DNA from: an uncultured Oscillibacter sp.
GTDB lineage: Bacteria > Bacillota > Clostridia > Oscillospirales > Oscillospiraceae
Length of the DNA: 11,237 bases
Direction: 5' to 3'
NCBI RefSeq assembly: GCF_910587525.1
Contig: NZ_CAJULS010000077.1
Location: 1 to 11,237 of the forward strand
Shown: piece after piece, positions 1 to 6,258 of the stretch
Numbering within the stretch: position 1 is the first letter of the stretch
Layout: each line of letters begins with the position of its first letter
Notes under the pieces: generated by a model
The model's input: only the letters and a program-made list of their open reading frames with translations
What the model was told of the DNA's origin: nothing
Database searches by the model: none
Program-made: the position numbers and the translations under genes

Positions 1-159
1 GCACAGGGCCATGAAGTGGCCGACGTGCAGAGAGTCCGCTGTGGGGTCAAAGCCGATATAGAATACTGCCTTACCGTTGTCCACCAGCTCCTTGATCTCC
101 GCCTCATCAGTCACCTGGGCGATGAGGCCACGGGCCCGCAGTTCCTCGTAACAGGTCAT
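1..159 (-). CDS. tyrS: Tyrosyl-tRNA synthetase, N-terminal fragment (cut by window edge)
   Basis: Class I aminoacyl-tRNA synthetase that charges tRNA-Tyr with tyrosine in the cytoplasm. Only the first 53 codons are inside the window; the rest lies to the left. The visible protein begins MTCYEELRARGLIAQVTDE and continues into YIGFDPTADSLHVGH, the family's signature start: the GFDPTADSLH stretch forms the tyrosine/ATP pocket and HVGH is the class I HIGH motif. The ATG at 157-159 is preceded by AAGGAG (plus-strand 170-175), which supports this start. The upstream region is a tyrosine T-box leader with a UAC specifier, which independently confirms the amino-acid specificity. The match is to the common bacterial TyrRS; nothing odd is seen in the visible part. 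Confidence 0.95.
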   Translation of the reverse strand, partial: MTCYEELRARGLIAQVTDEAEIKELVDNGKAVFYIGFDPTADSLHVGHFMALC

Positions 160-180
160 GTTGTGTCTTCTCCTTTTGTC

Positions 181-221
181 AAATCAAATTCGCCCTCTGT
201 CCCGGGCCGGGACAGAGGGCG
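181..221 (-). terminator. T-box intrinsic terminator ahead of tyrS
   Basis: A perfect 14-bp stem with a 3-nt loop (arms 191-204 and 208-221) is followed on the minus strand by a moderately U-rich tail, AATTTGATTT. It sits between the T-box sequence and the tyrS ribosome site. Its 5' arm contains CCUCUG, which can instead pair with CAGAGG next to the T-box motif, so terminator and antiterminator are mutually exclusive. Confidence 0.9.
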
Positions 222-459
222 AAACAGGTTCGCGGTACCACCTCTGGTTCACCGCCTCCTCACAGAGACGGCCTCAGGCCGTGCCAACACACGACAGCGC
301 GGTAACGGGCGCACCCGGAGCACGCCTACTGGGCCATAAAGCCGTTGGGGTGCCGGCTCTGAGGGGTATTCTCCGTCCGGCCCTCTCCCCTTTTCAGCAA
401 AACAGGGGCTCTCTGCGCAGCGCCTATGCGGATACTCTTCCTCTTCATCGCCGTATACA
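181..459 (-). promoter_or_regulatory. Tyrosine-specific T-box riboswitch
   Basis: A leader RNA that senses uncharged tRNA-Tyr and lets transcription continue into tyrS. On the minus strand it contains, in order: the Stem I GA-rich element GATGAAGAGGAAGAGTA soon after the predicted start; AGAGAG and GCTGAAAA elements of distal Stem I; a GAATACC segment whose TAC (plus-strand 366-368) is the likely specifier codon for tyrosine; and the T-box motif AGGTGGTACCGCG near 231-244. The bulge UGGU would pair with the ACCA end of an uncharged tRNA whose discriminator base is A, as is usual for tRNA-Tyr. CAGAGG at 241-246 can pair with CCUCUG at 213-218 to form the antiterminator, breaking the terminator stem. 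Boundaries are approximate; helix details of Stems II and III were not worked out. Confidence 0.95.
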
Positions 460-465
460 CGTGGG

Positions 466-494
466 ATTATAAAGGATGAACACCAGTTTGTCAA
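466..494 (-). promoter_or_regulatory. SigA promoter of the T-box/tyrS transcript
   Basis: Perfect consensus housekeeping promoter on the minus strand: TTGACA (489-494), 17-bp spacer, TATAAT (466-471). Transcription would start near 459, giving a leader of about 300 nt. With such a strong promoter, tyrS output should be set mainly by the T-box. Confidence 0.93.
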
Positions 495-667
495 CAGGTT
501 TCTTCCATCCTCCCGGTCTCTTCGGTCTCCTTTAAATTGCCACGCCTGATATAAATGCTTTCAGACAGCTTGCTCCATATCGTGTCCTCCCATATGCTTG
601 TATGCTTGCTGCTGCGAATCTTAAAATGTCTGGTCTGCCATGCGGATGCCACTCTTTTGTCCTTCAT
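491..667 (-). CDS. Possible small protein of 58 residues, unrecognised
   Basis: An open frame runs from ATG at 665-667 to a TGA at 491-493 that lies inside the tyrS -35 box. It has an AGGAAGG sequence a few bases before the ATG. The product would be basic and hydrophilic (begins MKDKRVASAW, ends EETGRMEETC), with no membrane segment, signal peptide or known motif. Base composition is clearly less GC-rich than the flanking genes. I do not recognise it. An open frame this short in moderate-GC DNA can easily arise by chance, and no promoter was found between it and the hairpin at 701-736, so this is only a candidate. The rest of the 495-700 gap shows nothing else I can name. Confidence 0.22.
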   Translation of the reverse strand: MKDKRVASAWQTRHFKIRSSKHTSIWEDTIWSKLSESIYIRRGNLKETEETGRMEETC

Positions 668-700
668 CTCCGCCTTCCTGTCTCTGACGGTTTCTTCCTG

Positions 701-736
701 AAAGAGGCGGCAGGCCCACAGGCCTGCCGCCTCTTT
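701..736. terminator. Perfect 16-bp hairpin after the SLH-GH25 gene
   Basis: Arms 701-716 and 721-736 pair perfectly around a CACA/TGTG loop. It starts next to the stop codon of the minus-strand muramidase gene and is its likely terminator. On the minus strand only three T residues close the stem, followed by CAGG, so the U tract is weak. The plus strand has the better T run (734-738), although no plus-strand gene ends here. Confidence 0.75.
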
Positions 737-2413
737 TTACCATGGGATAAACTGGATGTTGGCATCCACCCGGCCGCCAATACCGGCGATGGAACAGTTG
801 CTGGTGAACTGCCAGTAATCCATCTGGTAACGGATGGTGGGGTACAGCTTCTCCGAGGAGTCGCTCTTGTACTCCGGATACCAGCTGAGATATGGGGCGA
901 TGGCACCTTGGTCATATTTGACATAGCTGACATAGGTCCCCGCATAGATCATGGGTGTGTAGCCCGCCTCCGCGATCCGCTTGCAGAAGGCAACGGCGCA
1001 GGCGGTGGCCATTTCCGGCGTGGTACCGTAGACCCGGTATGTGGAATCGTGCATCTCCCAGTCGTAGGCTACAGGGCCATTGATCTCGTGGTCCCGCAGC
1101 AGCTCGATGACAAAGTCCGCCTCCTCAATGGCCTCTTCCACGGTGATGGCTTGGGCAAAGAAATATACGCCGGTCTCAATGCCCGCCGCCATGGCCCCGT
1201 CGATGTTCCGGGCGTAGTAGGCGTCTGCGTTAATGCCGCCGCTGGAGTAACCCCGCAGGCCGATGCGCACCATGGCGAACTCCACACCGTCGGCGGCTAC
1301 GGCCTCCCAGTCGATTGTCTCATTTGCGCTGGCCCGGTTCTGGTATGCAGACACGTCGATTCCGAAACGGGTGCGAAAACGGTTCCCGGTGTAGATCAGG
1401 CGGTCCCCGGTGTCGTTCCACATGAAGTCCCCCTGATAGAGCTGGATGGGCTCCGCGTCGGCGTAGACGGGGATCTGCCGCTTGTCGTACTCAAAAGTCT
1501 CCCCAGTGGTGATGCCCGGGGTGTAGACCTCACTGGGCTGGATACCGGGCCCCGCCGGTGTCACTGGTATCACCGGCGTCTGAATCTCCCCTGGCTGTGC
1601 GGGGTCCGTGGGCACTACCTGGAACACCGTGGGCTCCACACCGCTGAAATTCCGAATGGCCCCCTGGACTGCCACGTTATTCAGCGTCACAGGCCCGGAG
1701 ATACCGGGAGCCAGGATCAGATCGCCGGTAACCGTCATATCCGACAGAGATGCGCCGCTCTCAGCATTGATCATCAATGTGCCGTTCACATCGGCAGAGT
1801 AGTTCACCGGCTCCTGCACCAGCACCTGGATCATGTTGTTCAGGATACTGACGATCTCCGCCCGGGTGATGGGGGTCTGGGGACGGAAATAGCCGTCCTG
1901 GCTGTCGGTGATGTAGCCGCGGGCTGTCATCTCCGCCACCGGTCCCTGGGCATACTCCGCGAACTGCTCCGCGTCCAGATAGGGCAGGCTTACCGTGAGG
2001 GCATCAATGCCGAAAGCCCGGGCGATCATAGTCACCGCCTGCTGGCGGGTGATGGTGTCCGAGGGAAGGGCCCTTCCATTGTTGCCCAAGTATATCCCGG
2101 CGGCGTTGAGCTTCAGGATCGCCGATTCCCAGTAGGTCCCCGCCGTGTCGGAAAAGGTCTCCGCCGGGGCCTGGACCTGGAACTTCAAAAACCGGTCCAG
2201 AATGCCGGCAAAGGCTCCCCGGGTGATGGAGTTGTCGGGACGGAAGGTTCCGTCCTCGTACCCTTGAATGATCTGGTACTCCTCGCTCCACTTGGCGATG
2301 GCTTCCGCGGCCCAGTGGGCCTCGGTGTCAAAGAAGGCGGCGGAGACCGGGGTCATAGCCAGCGCCCCCGCCAGCGCCGCGGCCAGAAGGCGTTTTGGAA
2401 GTCGAATGTGCAT
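737..2413 (-). CDS. Secreted SLH-domain GH25 muramidase
   Basis: Predicted surface-bound peptidoglycan hydrolase of 558 residues. Residues 1-25 are a signal peptide (MHIRLPKRLLAAALAGALAM, ending near PVSA). Three S-layer homology repeats follow (about 27-78, 85-136, 143-195), with typical GYEDGTFRPDNSITR and GYFRPQTPITRAE signatures; these bind secondary wall polymer. A middle segment (about 205-330) has short beta-rich repeats and a proline-rich linker. The C-terminal half (about 350-555) is glycoside hydrolase family 25: it opens FGIDVSAYQN (Asp353) and carries the catalytic DWE (Asp451, Glu453), with YWQFTS near the end. GH25 enzymes cleave the MurNAc-GlcNAc bond. The ATG at 2411-2413 is chosen for its GGGAGGA ribosome site and signal peptide; an upstream in-frame GTG lies in a terminator stem. 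Role in wall remodelling or defence is inferred. Confidence 0.92.
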   Translation of the reverse strand: MHIRLPKRLLAAALAGALAMTPVSAAFFDTEAHWAAEAIAKWSEEYQIIQGYEDGTFRPDNSITRGAFAGILDRFLKFQVQAPAETFSDTAGTYWESAILKLNAAGIYLGNNGRALPSDTITRQQAVTMIARAFGIDALTVSLPYLDAEQFAEYAQGPVAEMTARGYITDSQDGYFRPQTPITRAEIVSILNNMIQVLVQEPVNYSADVNGTLMINAESGASLSDMTVTGDLILAPGISGPVTLNNVAVQGAIRNFSGVEPTVFQVVPTDPAQPGEIQTPVIPVTPAGPGIQPSEVYTPGITTGETFEYDKRQIPVYADAEPIQLYQGDFMWNDTGDRLIYTGNRFRTRFGIDVSAYQNRASANETIDWEAVAADGVEFAMVRIGLRGYSSGGINADAYYARNIDGAMAAGIETGVYFFAQAITVEEAIEEADFVIELLRDHEINGPVAYDWEMHDSTYRVYGTTPEMATACAVAFCKRIAEAGYTPMIYAGTYVSYVKYDQGAIAPYLSWYPEYKSDSSEKLYPTIRYQMDYWQFTSNCSIAGIGGRVDANIQFIPW

Positions 2414-2454
2414 GGCGGCAGTTCCTCCCTGTCGAAATATGTCGGCACGAAATG

Positions 2455-2491
2455 AAAAAAACACCGCGGCTCCGGAAAGAGCCGCGGTGTT
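2455..2491 (-). terminator. Strong intrinsic terminator in the 5' region of the muramidase gene
   Basis: Arms 2460-2472 and 2479-2491 form a perfect 13-bp GC-rich stem with a 6-nt loop, followed on the minus strand by seven T residues (2461-2455). It lies upstream of the SLH-GH25 start but downstream of the consensus promoter at 2518-2546. It could end transcripts of the hypothetical gene at 2667-3434, or attenuate transcription of the muramidase gene, or both. Confidence 0.9.
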
Positions 2492-2517
2492 ATGTCACCT
2501 TTAGGCGCCGTTTCCTC

Positions 2518-2546
2518 ATTATACCGGAAAAATTACGCAGGGTCAA
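2518..2546 (-). promoter_or_regulatory. SigA promoter ahead of the muramidase gene
   Basis: TTGACC (2541-2546), exactly 17 bp, then TATAAT (2518-2523) on the minus strand. Transcription should start near 2511, about 98 nt before the SLH-GH25 start codon. The transcript would run into the 2455-2491 terminator after about 20 nt. Confidence 0.85.
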
Positions 2547-2560
2547 TATCTCTTTCCGGC

Positions 2561-2595
2561 TTATTTCTTCCAAACTTTACGTTTGGAAGAAATAA
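2561..2595. repeat. Perfect 15-bp inverted repeat with 5-nt loop
   Basis: TTATTTCTTCCAAAC (2561-2575) and its exact reverse complement (2581-2595) flank TTTAC. It lies just upstream of the -35 box of the muramidase promoter and about 70 bp beyond the stop codon of the upstream hypothetical gene. The stem is AT-rich and has no clean T run on either strand, so it is a poor standard terminator. It may be a protein-binding site, an mRNA 3'-end hairpin, or an element remnant. Confidence 0.7.
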
Positions 2596-2666
2596 ATACC
2601 ATCTTTGGGGGCCGCAGCCGCTTACGACAGCGAGTGGAACGGCTTCAATCATGCCATAAAACGCCG

Positions 2667-3434
2667 TCAAAAACTGGTAAACAGTGCGTCCAGATAGGCA
2701 AACCGCCGGGGGCCGTCGGTGCCGGTCAAAGGGTCATGGATCACATTGAAGACGATTACTGGCTCCGTGTCCCTTAGCAGCGACTCCGCCCGGGCCAGAA
2801 AGGCGGTAATCTCCGCCTCGTCCGCGTCTCCCTCCTGTGGCTCACCGTCCCCGGCCGGGAAGAAAATCCGCTCCCGGACATCATCCAAAACCGCGCCGTT
2901 CTCTCCCAGAAAAAACTGGGCCGTCTGAAAGTCTCCCCGGCCCGATGCGGTATAGGGCGCGTACCACACAAGATAGTCCGCCCCCTCTTCCTTTTTCAGG
3001 TACAGCTCCCCCCACTGGCTGTGCTCCGCGCCGCAGGCGAACTCGTAGATGGGCAGAACCTCTCCGCCCTCTCCCGCCCACAGTACCGTCACCTGGGCCC
3101 GGGTGAAGCTGTCGGCGTCCAGGGTGCCGCCATGGAGCGGCACAGGCTCTCCGGCCCGGCTGTTCTCCACCGTCAGGACCAGAAGCTCCTCCACACCGTC
3201 GTGGGTCAAGTCCGTGTAGACGGCGGAGCAGCTGGCCTCGTTGTAATGATTCATAAAGTATGTACGCAGAACCTGCCGGGCCTCGTCCGCGTCCAGCGCC
3301 GGCTCCGCCGCGGGCTTTGGCAGACGGTCCTCTGCGGTGCTCTGGAGCCATCCGCCCTCCCACCGGGCCAGAACAAGGGTCAGCGCCGTGGCAAAAAACA
3401 ATCCCATCATGCTCAGGGCGTGCCGTTTCTCCAT
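2667..3434 (-). CDS. Membrane-anchored hypothetical protein with a DxTxDGxxE motif
   Basis: 255 residues, no family assigned with confidence. The N-terminus has a basic start followed by one hydrophobic helix (about residues 7-24, SMMGLFFATALTLVLA) with no lipobox cysteine, so it is probably an uncleaved membrane anchor with an extracytoplasmic domain. Near residue 73 is VYTDLTHDGVEELLVLTV, which resembles the acidic DxDxDGxxE calcium-loop style seen in FG-GAP/VCBS-like or dockerin-like repeats, here as a single copy. The remainder is acidic and rich in aromatic residues. The ATG at 3432-3434 has only a weak AGAGG ribosome site. A TATAAT stands shortly upstream within an inverted repeat. It is separated from the PadR/SEDS unit by about 100 bp. 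Function is unknown. Confidence 0.75.
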   Translation of the reverse strand: MEKRHALSMMGLFFATALTLVLARWEGGWLQSTAEDRLPKPAAEPALDADEARQVLRTYFMNHYNEASCSAVYTDLTHDGVEELLVLTVENSRAGEPVPLHGGTLDADSFTRAQVTVLWAGEGGEVLPIYEFACGAEHSQWGELYLKKEEGADYLVWYAPYTASGRGDFQTAQFFLGENGAVLDDVRERIFFPAGDGEPQEGDADEAEITAFLARAESLLRDTEPVIVFNVIHDPLTGTDGPRRFAYLDALFTSF

Positions 3435-3450
3435 TCCATCATCCTCTGTC

Positions 3451-3469
3451 TATAATCTCTCTGATTATA
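3451..3469 (-). promoter_or_regulatory. Inverted repeat holding a candidate -10 box
   Basis: TATAATC (3451-3457), five bases, then its exact complement GATTATA (3463-3469), 16 bp upstream of the hypothetical gene's start codon. On the minus strand 3464-3469 reads TATAAT and could be a -10 box. The best -35 is poor (TTGGCC at 3484-3489, spacer only 14), so activation by a protein bound here or nearby is possible. This is a weak call. Confidence 0.4.
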
Positions 3470-3533
3470 AAGACGCTTGAGGGGGCCAATTTGTTTCACC
3501 GATTTTCCAAGTTTGGTAAAAATAACAAAAATC

Positions 3534-4916
3534 TCATGTTTTCATGGAGGAAATAATTGATATTTTTACCCGCCACGGAAACACGGACTGCCGCGTTTCC
3601 TCCGGCGGCTCATTTCTGAGGATACTGCCGCCCCGGAACACGGACAGGGCCAGACCAATGAGCGCCAGATCCAGCACCGTGTGAAGATTTCCGACAATCA
3701 GAGGCAGATGGGATGAAAACATCACAAAACCCAGATTCAGCGCGGCGCTGAACAGAGTCTCCAGTCCCAGACTCATTACCACCGCCAGCGCCGTCAGGCG
3801 GCCCAGCTGCTGTTTCTGCCGCAGGCACCGGATCAGAAGCCAGACCAGCAGGGCGGCAATCGCCGCCATCAGCAGAAGATAAGCCAGCCAGCCCCATCCC
3901 ACCAGCAGCTTCAATGGCACAAAATCCTGATCCATACTAAATTCCACATAGCTCTTCTCACCGAACCAACTGCAGTATGCCCTGCCGCGGCTTGCAATGC
4001 CAAACGAGGCGTGTTCATCCCGCCGGATGAACGGGACATCCCGCAGCGTCATTCTTGTCATCCAGCCCCAATATCCGCTTCCATAGGGGTCCAGCTCCGG
4101 ATGGAACGCAAAACGCAGTCTCATGATGAAGGACGCTCCGTAACCCATTCCGAAAAAGAGGACCGGCACCCCCACAGCCAGAGCCAGCGCGGTTCCGGCA
4201 AATTTCCACCGGCCGGGACCGAACCACCCCATCCGGACAGCGCACAGCAGAAGAATCAGGCCGCACACCAGCAGAATAAACAGTCCGAAGCTGAAAGGGG
4301 CCAGCATACAGATCAGCGCCAGCGGAATCCCTCCGGCAAGTGCCAGAACAAAATGTCTCCAGCTGCTTCCCCGGCAGCTGTACAGCCACAGTGCATATAC
4401 AACCGGATAGAGCAGGATGATGTAGCGAGTGTAATAAGCGGCGTTGTTGACATGGGGCAGCAGCCAGGACAGCACACCCGCCGCCAGCGCCCCCGCATAG
4501 ACGGCTCTGGGATGGCGGACCAGAGCCGTAAAATCCCAAAAATACGCCCCCAGCAGGGCCGCCGTCCCCAGCGTCAGCGCCAGAGCCGCCATGACCGGGC
4601 TGACAGCGTCCGCTCCATCCCCCCGGGTAAGCCAGACCCGCAAAAACGCCCCCACGCAGGCCAGGGCAATAGTCAGACCCAGCAGCCCCCACTGGGGCCT
4701 GGGCCGGTGGAGCCGGTCCAGCTCCGTGCCCACAGACACCGGGTCCCCCATCTCCTCTACCGCCAGCCGCTCGGCATCCTCCAGGCCCTCCGCCGCAAAA
4801 GCGTCCCGCTGGTCTTCCAGGTGGCGGCGCAGCTCCAGAGAAACCACGGATCGGGCCCGCCTCCAGCGGATCTGCTCCTCCACCGCCTCAATATACCCTT
4901 GAATGGTCTCAGGCAA
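3534..4916 (-). CDS. HAAS-domain SEDS (FtsW/RodA/SpoVE-like) membrane protein
   Basis: 460 residues. Residues 1-70 (EEQIRWRRARSVVSLELRRH and an EGLEDAERLAVEEMGDP segment) match the HAAS / permease prefix domain 1 that often pairs with PadR regulators. The rest has about ten hydrophobic helices, the usual SEDS topology. Family marks include RLRFAFHPELDPYGSGYW (about 266-283) and DQDFVPLKLLVGWGWL (329-344). The latter aligns with the HTDF segment that holds the catalytic Asp of RodA/FtsW, so Asp331 is kept. The last-helix signature is diverged: the usual PFISYGGSS is replaced by a different stretch ending FRGGS. SEDS proteins polymerise or help export peptidoglycan strands; substrate here is unknown. 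The start is a TTG (4914-4916) overlapping the padR stop by 8 nt, with a G-rich ribosome site inside padR. Translation is probably coupled. Confidence 0.82.
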   Translation of the reverse strand: MPETIQGYIEAVEEQIRWRRARSVVSLELRRHLEDQRDAFAAEGLEDAERLAVEEMGDPVSVGTELDRLHRPRPQWGLLGLTIALACVGAFLRVWLTRGDGADAVSPVMAALALTLGTAALLGAYFWDFTALVRHPRAVYAGALAAGVLSWLLPHVNNAAYYTRYIILLYPVVYALWLYSCRGSSWRHFVLALAGGIPLALICMLAPFSFGLFILLVCGLILLLCAVRMGWFGPGRWKFAGTALALAVGVPVLFFGMGYGASFIMRLRFAFHPELDPYGSGYWGWMTRMTLRDVPFIRRDEHASFGIASRGRAYCSWFGEKSYVEFSMDQDFVPLKLLVGWGWLAYLLLMAAIAALLVWLLIRCLRQKQQLGRLTALAVVMSLGLETLFSAALNLGFVMFSSHLPLIVGNLHTVLDLALIGLALSVFRGGSILRNEPPEETRQSVFPWRVKISIISSMKT

Positions 4917-5250
4917 AGCAGGCGCCCCCCTTCAAAACCCTTCCCACAGCCTGGGCGTAGGCGTTCCACGCCGTTTCCTTCTCCCGCAGGGCCCCATGGC
5001 CCCGCTTCGTCAGGCGGTAGTACCGCCGGGGCTTCCCGGCGGCGGCCTCTCCCTCGTAAGCGGTCACCAGCCCCTTCTCCTCCAGGCCGTGGAGCAGGGG
5101 GTACAGCGTCCCGGCCTTCAAGTGAAAGGTGTCCTCAGAGCGGCGGCGCAGCTCCTCGATCATCTGGTAGCCGTATTTGTCCCCGTCCTCCAGCAGCTTC
5201 AGCACCAGCATGGCCATACTGCCGCTGACCAGACTCCTGTCCAGTTCCAT
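4909..5250 (-). CDS. PadR-family transcriptional regulator
   Basis: 113-residue cytoplasmic winged-helix repressor. The N-terminal two thirds are typical of the family: SMAMLVLKLLEDGDKYGYQM, a GTLYPLLHGLEEKGLV recognition helix and the wing with GKPRRYYRLTKRG; a short C-terminal helix would serve for dimerisation, as in the short PadR subclass. The ATG at 5248-5250 has an AAAGGAGGAG ribosome site. It is the first gene of a two-gene unit with the HAAS-SEDS gene, overlapping it by 8 nt. A perfect inverted repeat covers the promoter's -10, so it most likely represses its own operon. The signal that relieves repression cannot be seen from the sequence. Confidence 0.95.
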   Translation of the reverse strand: MELDRSLVSGSMAMLVLKLLEDGDKYGYQMIEELRRRSEDTFHLKAGTLYPLLHGLEEKGLVTAYEGEAAAGKPRRYYRLTKRGHGALREKETAWNAYAQAVGRVLKGGACFA

Positions 5251-5265
5251 AGCGGTCTCCTCCTT

Positions 5266-5310
5266 TATATAGGTTATCTATATAATATATTGGCATCCGA
5301 TATATGTCAA
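5266..5310 (-). promoter_or_regulatory. padR operon promoter with overlapping PadR operator
   Basis: On the minus strand: TTGACA (5305-5310), 17-bp spacer, TATTAT (5282-5287). A perfect inverted repeat, TATATAG-N5-CTATATA (5266-5284), overlaps the -10 box and the start site. Position and symmetry fit autorepression by PadR; the site is inferred, not shown. Confidence 0.82.
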
Positions 5311-5311
5311 G

Positions 5312-5347
5312 AAAAACTGAGCGGCGTTTCCAAAAAACGCCGCTCAG
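5312..5347 (-). terminator. Intrinsic terminator of the MerR gene
   Basis: Arms 5317-5329 and 5335-5347 pair perfectly (13 bp, 5-nt loop) and are followed on the minus strand by five T residues (5316-5312). It ends about 2 nt before the -35 box of padR, insulating padR from the upstream gene. Confidence 0.9.
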
Positions 5348-5397
5348 CTCTGTCAGGTGTTTCGGACCGGATGCCGGGTCAGGAGTTTCCTTCGGCC

Positions 5398-6216
5398 TCA
5401 CTTCCGCCGCACAGGATAGCAGACCTCCGTCAAAAACTCGTCGGGGTTCCGGGTCTCATGGGGGCTGATGTGATAGATGTTGAAAAACAGCCCGTCAAAC
5501 TCCCAGCCGTTCTCCCGCACCCAGGCGGCTACCGCCTGATTCACTTCGCCAATCTGGTCATAACTCCCCCGGAAAGTGGCGGAGGCCACCTGCACCGCCG
5601 GCACGGTCTTGAATTTCACGTGCTCCGTGTCGGGATAGGTCCCCACCACGTTCTTATGAATTTCCACATCCACGTCCTGGTCTTTGAATTCGCCGTCATA
5701 ATACATGGCAGTGCAAAGAACCGGGTCCCCGTCCTGAATGTTCATCCGGGCGGTCTCCTGGCAGTAGATATGCCACAGGTCACCCTCCCGGTCATAGTTG
5801 GGGATAATCTGCCGGACGCTGGCCACGGTCCGCTCCGGCACCGTCTTGATCGTCACATCGTATTTCATCTTTGCTTCGTCCTTTCTCAGCCGTTCAAGGG
5901 CTGTGTCCAGGAGCCGCAGACGCCGCTCCGCCTCCTCCAGCGCCGCAGAGGCCTCCGCCCGCTTCAGCCGCAGGCAGCGCTCCAGCAGCGCCGGATCATC
6001 ATAGCAGTCCAGCACTTCAGAAACCGCATTTGCTGTAAAGCCCATATCCTTTAATGCTCTGATCCGGTTTGCCGTGAGGAGCTGGTACTCGCTGTAATAG
6101 CGGTAGCCGGTGAAGGGGTCGGTGGACTCCGGGGTAAGCAGGCCGCTCTCGTCGTACTGGCGTAGCAGGCGGATGCTGATCCTGGACAGTTTTGAAAATT
6201 CGCCGATTTTCAGCAT
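5398..6216 (-). CDS. MerR-family regulator with GyrI-like effector domain
   Basis: 272-residue regulator built like BmrR-type multidrug-binding activators. Residues 1-70 are the MerR winged helix (MLKIGEFSKLSRISIRLLRQ, then YDESGLLTPE and TGYRYYSEYQL). Residues 80-115 form the coiled-coil dimerisation helix. Residues 118-270 (from KYDVTIKTVPERTVASVRQI) are a GyrI-like/AraC effector-binding domain, which in relatives binds bulky, often cationic small molecules. The ATG at 6214-6216 is chosen for its GGAGGA site 8 nt upstream; a GTG five codons earlier lies on that ribosome site. Its own promoter has the 19-bp spacer that MerR proteins act on, so autoregulation is likely. No transporter gene is adjacent. 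PadR and SEDS genes follow after a terminator, so other targets are unknown. Confidence 0.93.
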   Translation of the reverse strand: MLKIGEFSKLSRISIRLLRQYDESGLLTPESTDPFTGYRYYSEYQLLTANRIRALKDMGFTANAVSEVLDCYDDPALLERCLRLKRAEASAALEEAERRLRLLDTALERLRKDEAKMKYDVTIKTVPERTVASVRQIIPNYDREGDLWHIYCQETARMNIQDGDPVLCTAMYYDGEFKDQDVDVEIHKNVVGTYPDTEHVKFKTVPAVQVASATFRGSYDQIGEVNQAVAAWVRENGWEFDGLFFNIYHISPHETRNPDEFLTEVCYPVRRK

Positions 6217-6258
6217 GGCGTGTTCCTCCACATCGATGTGAATCTTGAGCTCAAAAAC

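Noticed and set aside
249..494. 81-codon minus-strand open frame in the tyrS leader
   Set aside because: It covers the T-box riboswitch and begins inside the promoter; the RNA structure explains the sequence.
602..2455. 617-codon plus-strand open frame
   Set aside because: It lies exactly opposite the SLH-GH25 gene, whose signal peptide, SLH repeats and GH25 motifs are unmistakable. Its translation is low-complexity and motif-free, typical of the antisense frame of GC-rich coding DNA.
2414..2464. 17-residue N-terminal extension of the SLH-GH25 protein from a GTG
   Set aside because: The GTG lies in the terminator stem; the internal ATG has a good ribosome site and gives a proper signal peptide.
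4011..5228. 405-codon plus-strand open frame
   Set aside because: Antisense to the HAAS-SEDS and padR genes; rich in Pro, Arg, Gln and Ser with no domain, and no ribosome site.
4903..6054. 383-codon plus-strand open frame
   Set aside because: Runs antisense across padR, a terminator, a promoter and merR; crossing these signals and lacking motifs marks it as a shadow.
6217..6231. Five-residue extension of the MerR protein from a GTG
   Set aside because: That GTG overlaps the GGAGGA ribosome site used for the ATG at 6214-6216.
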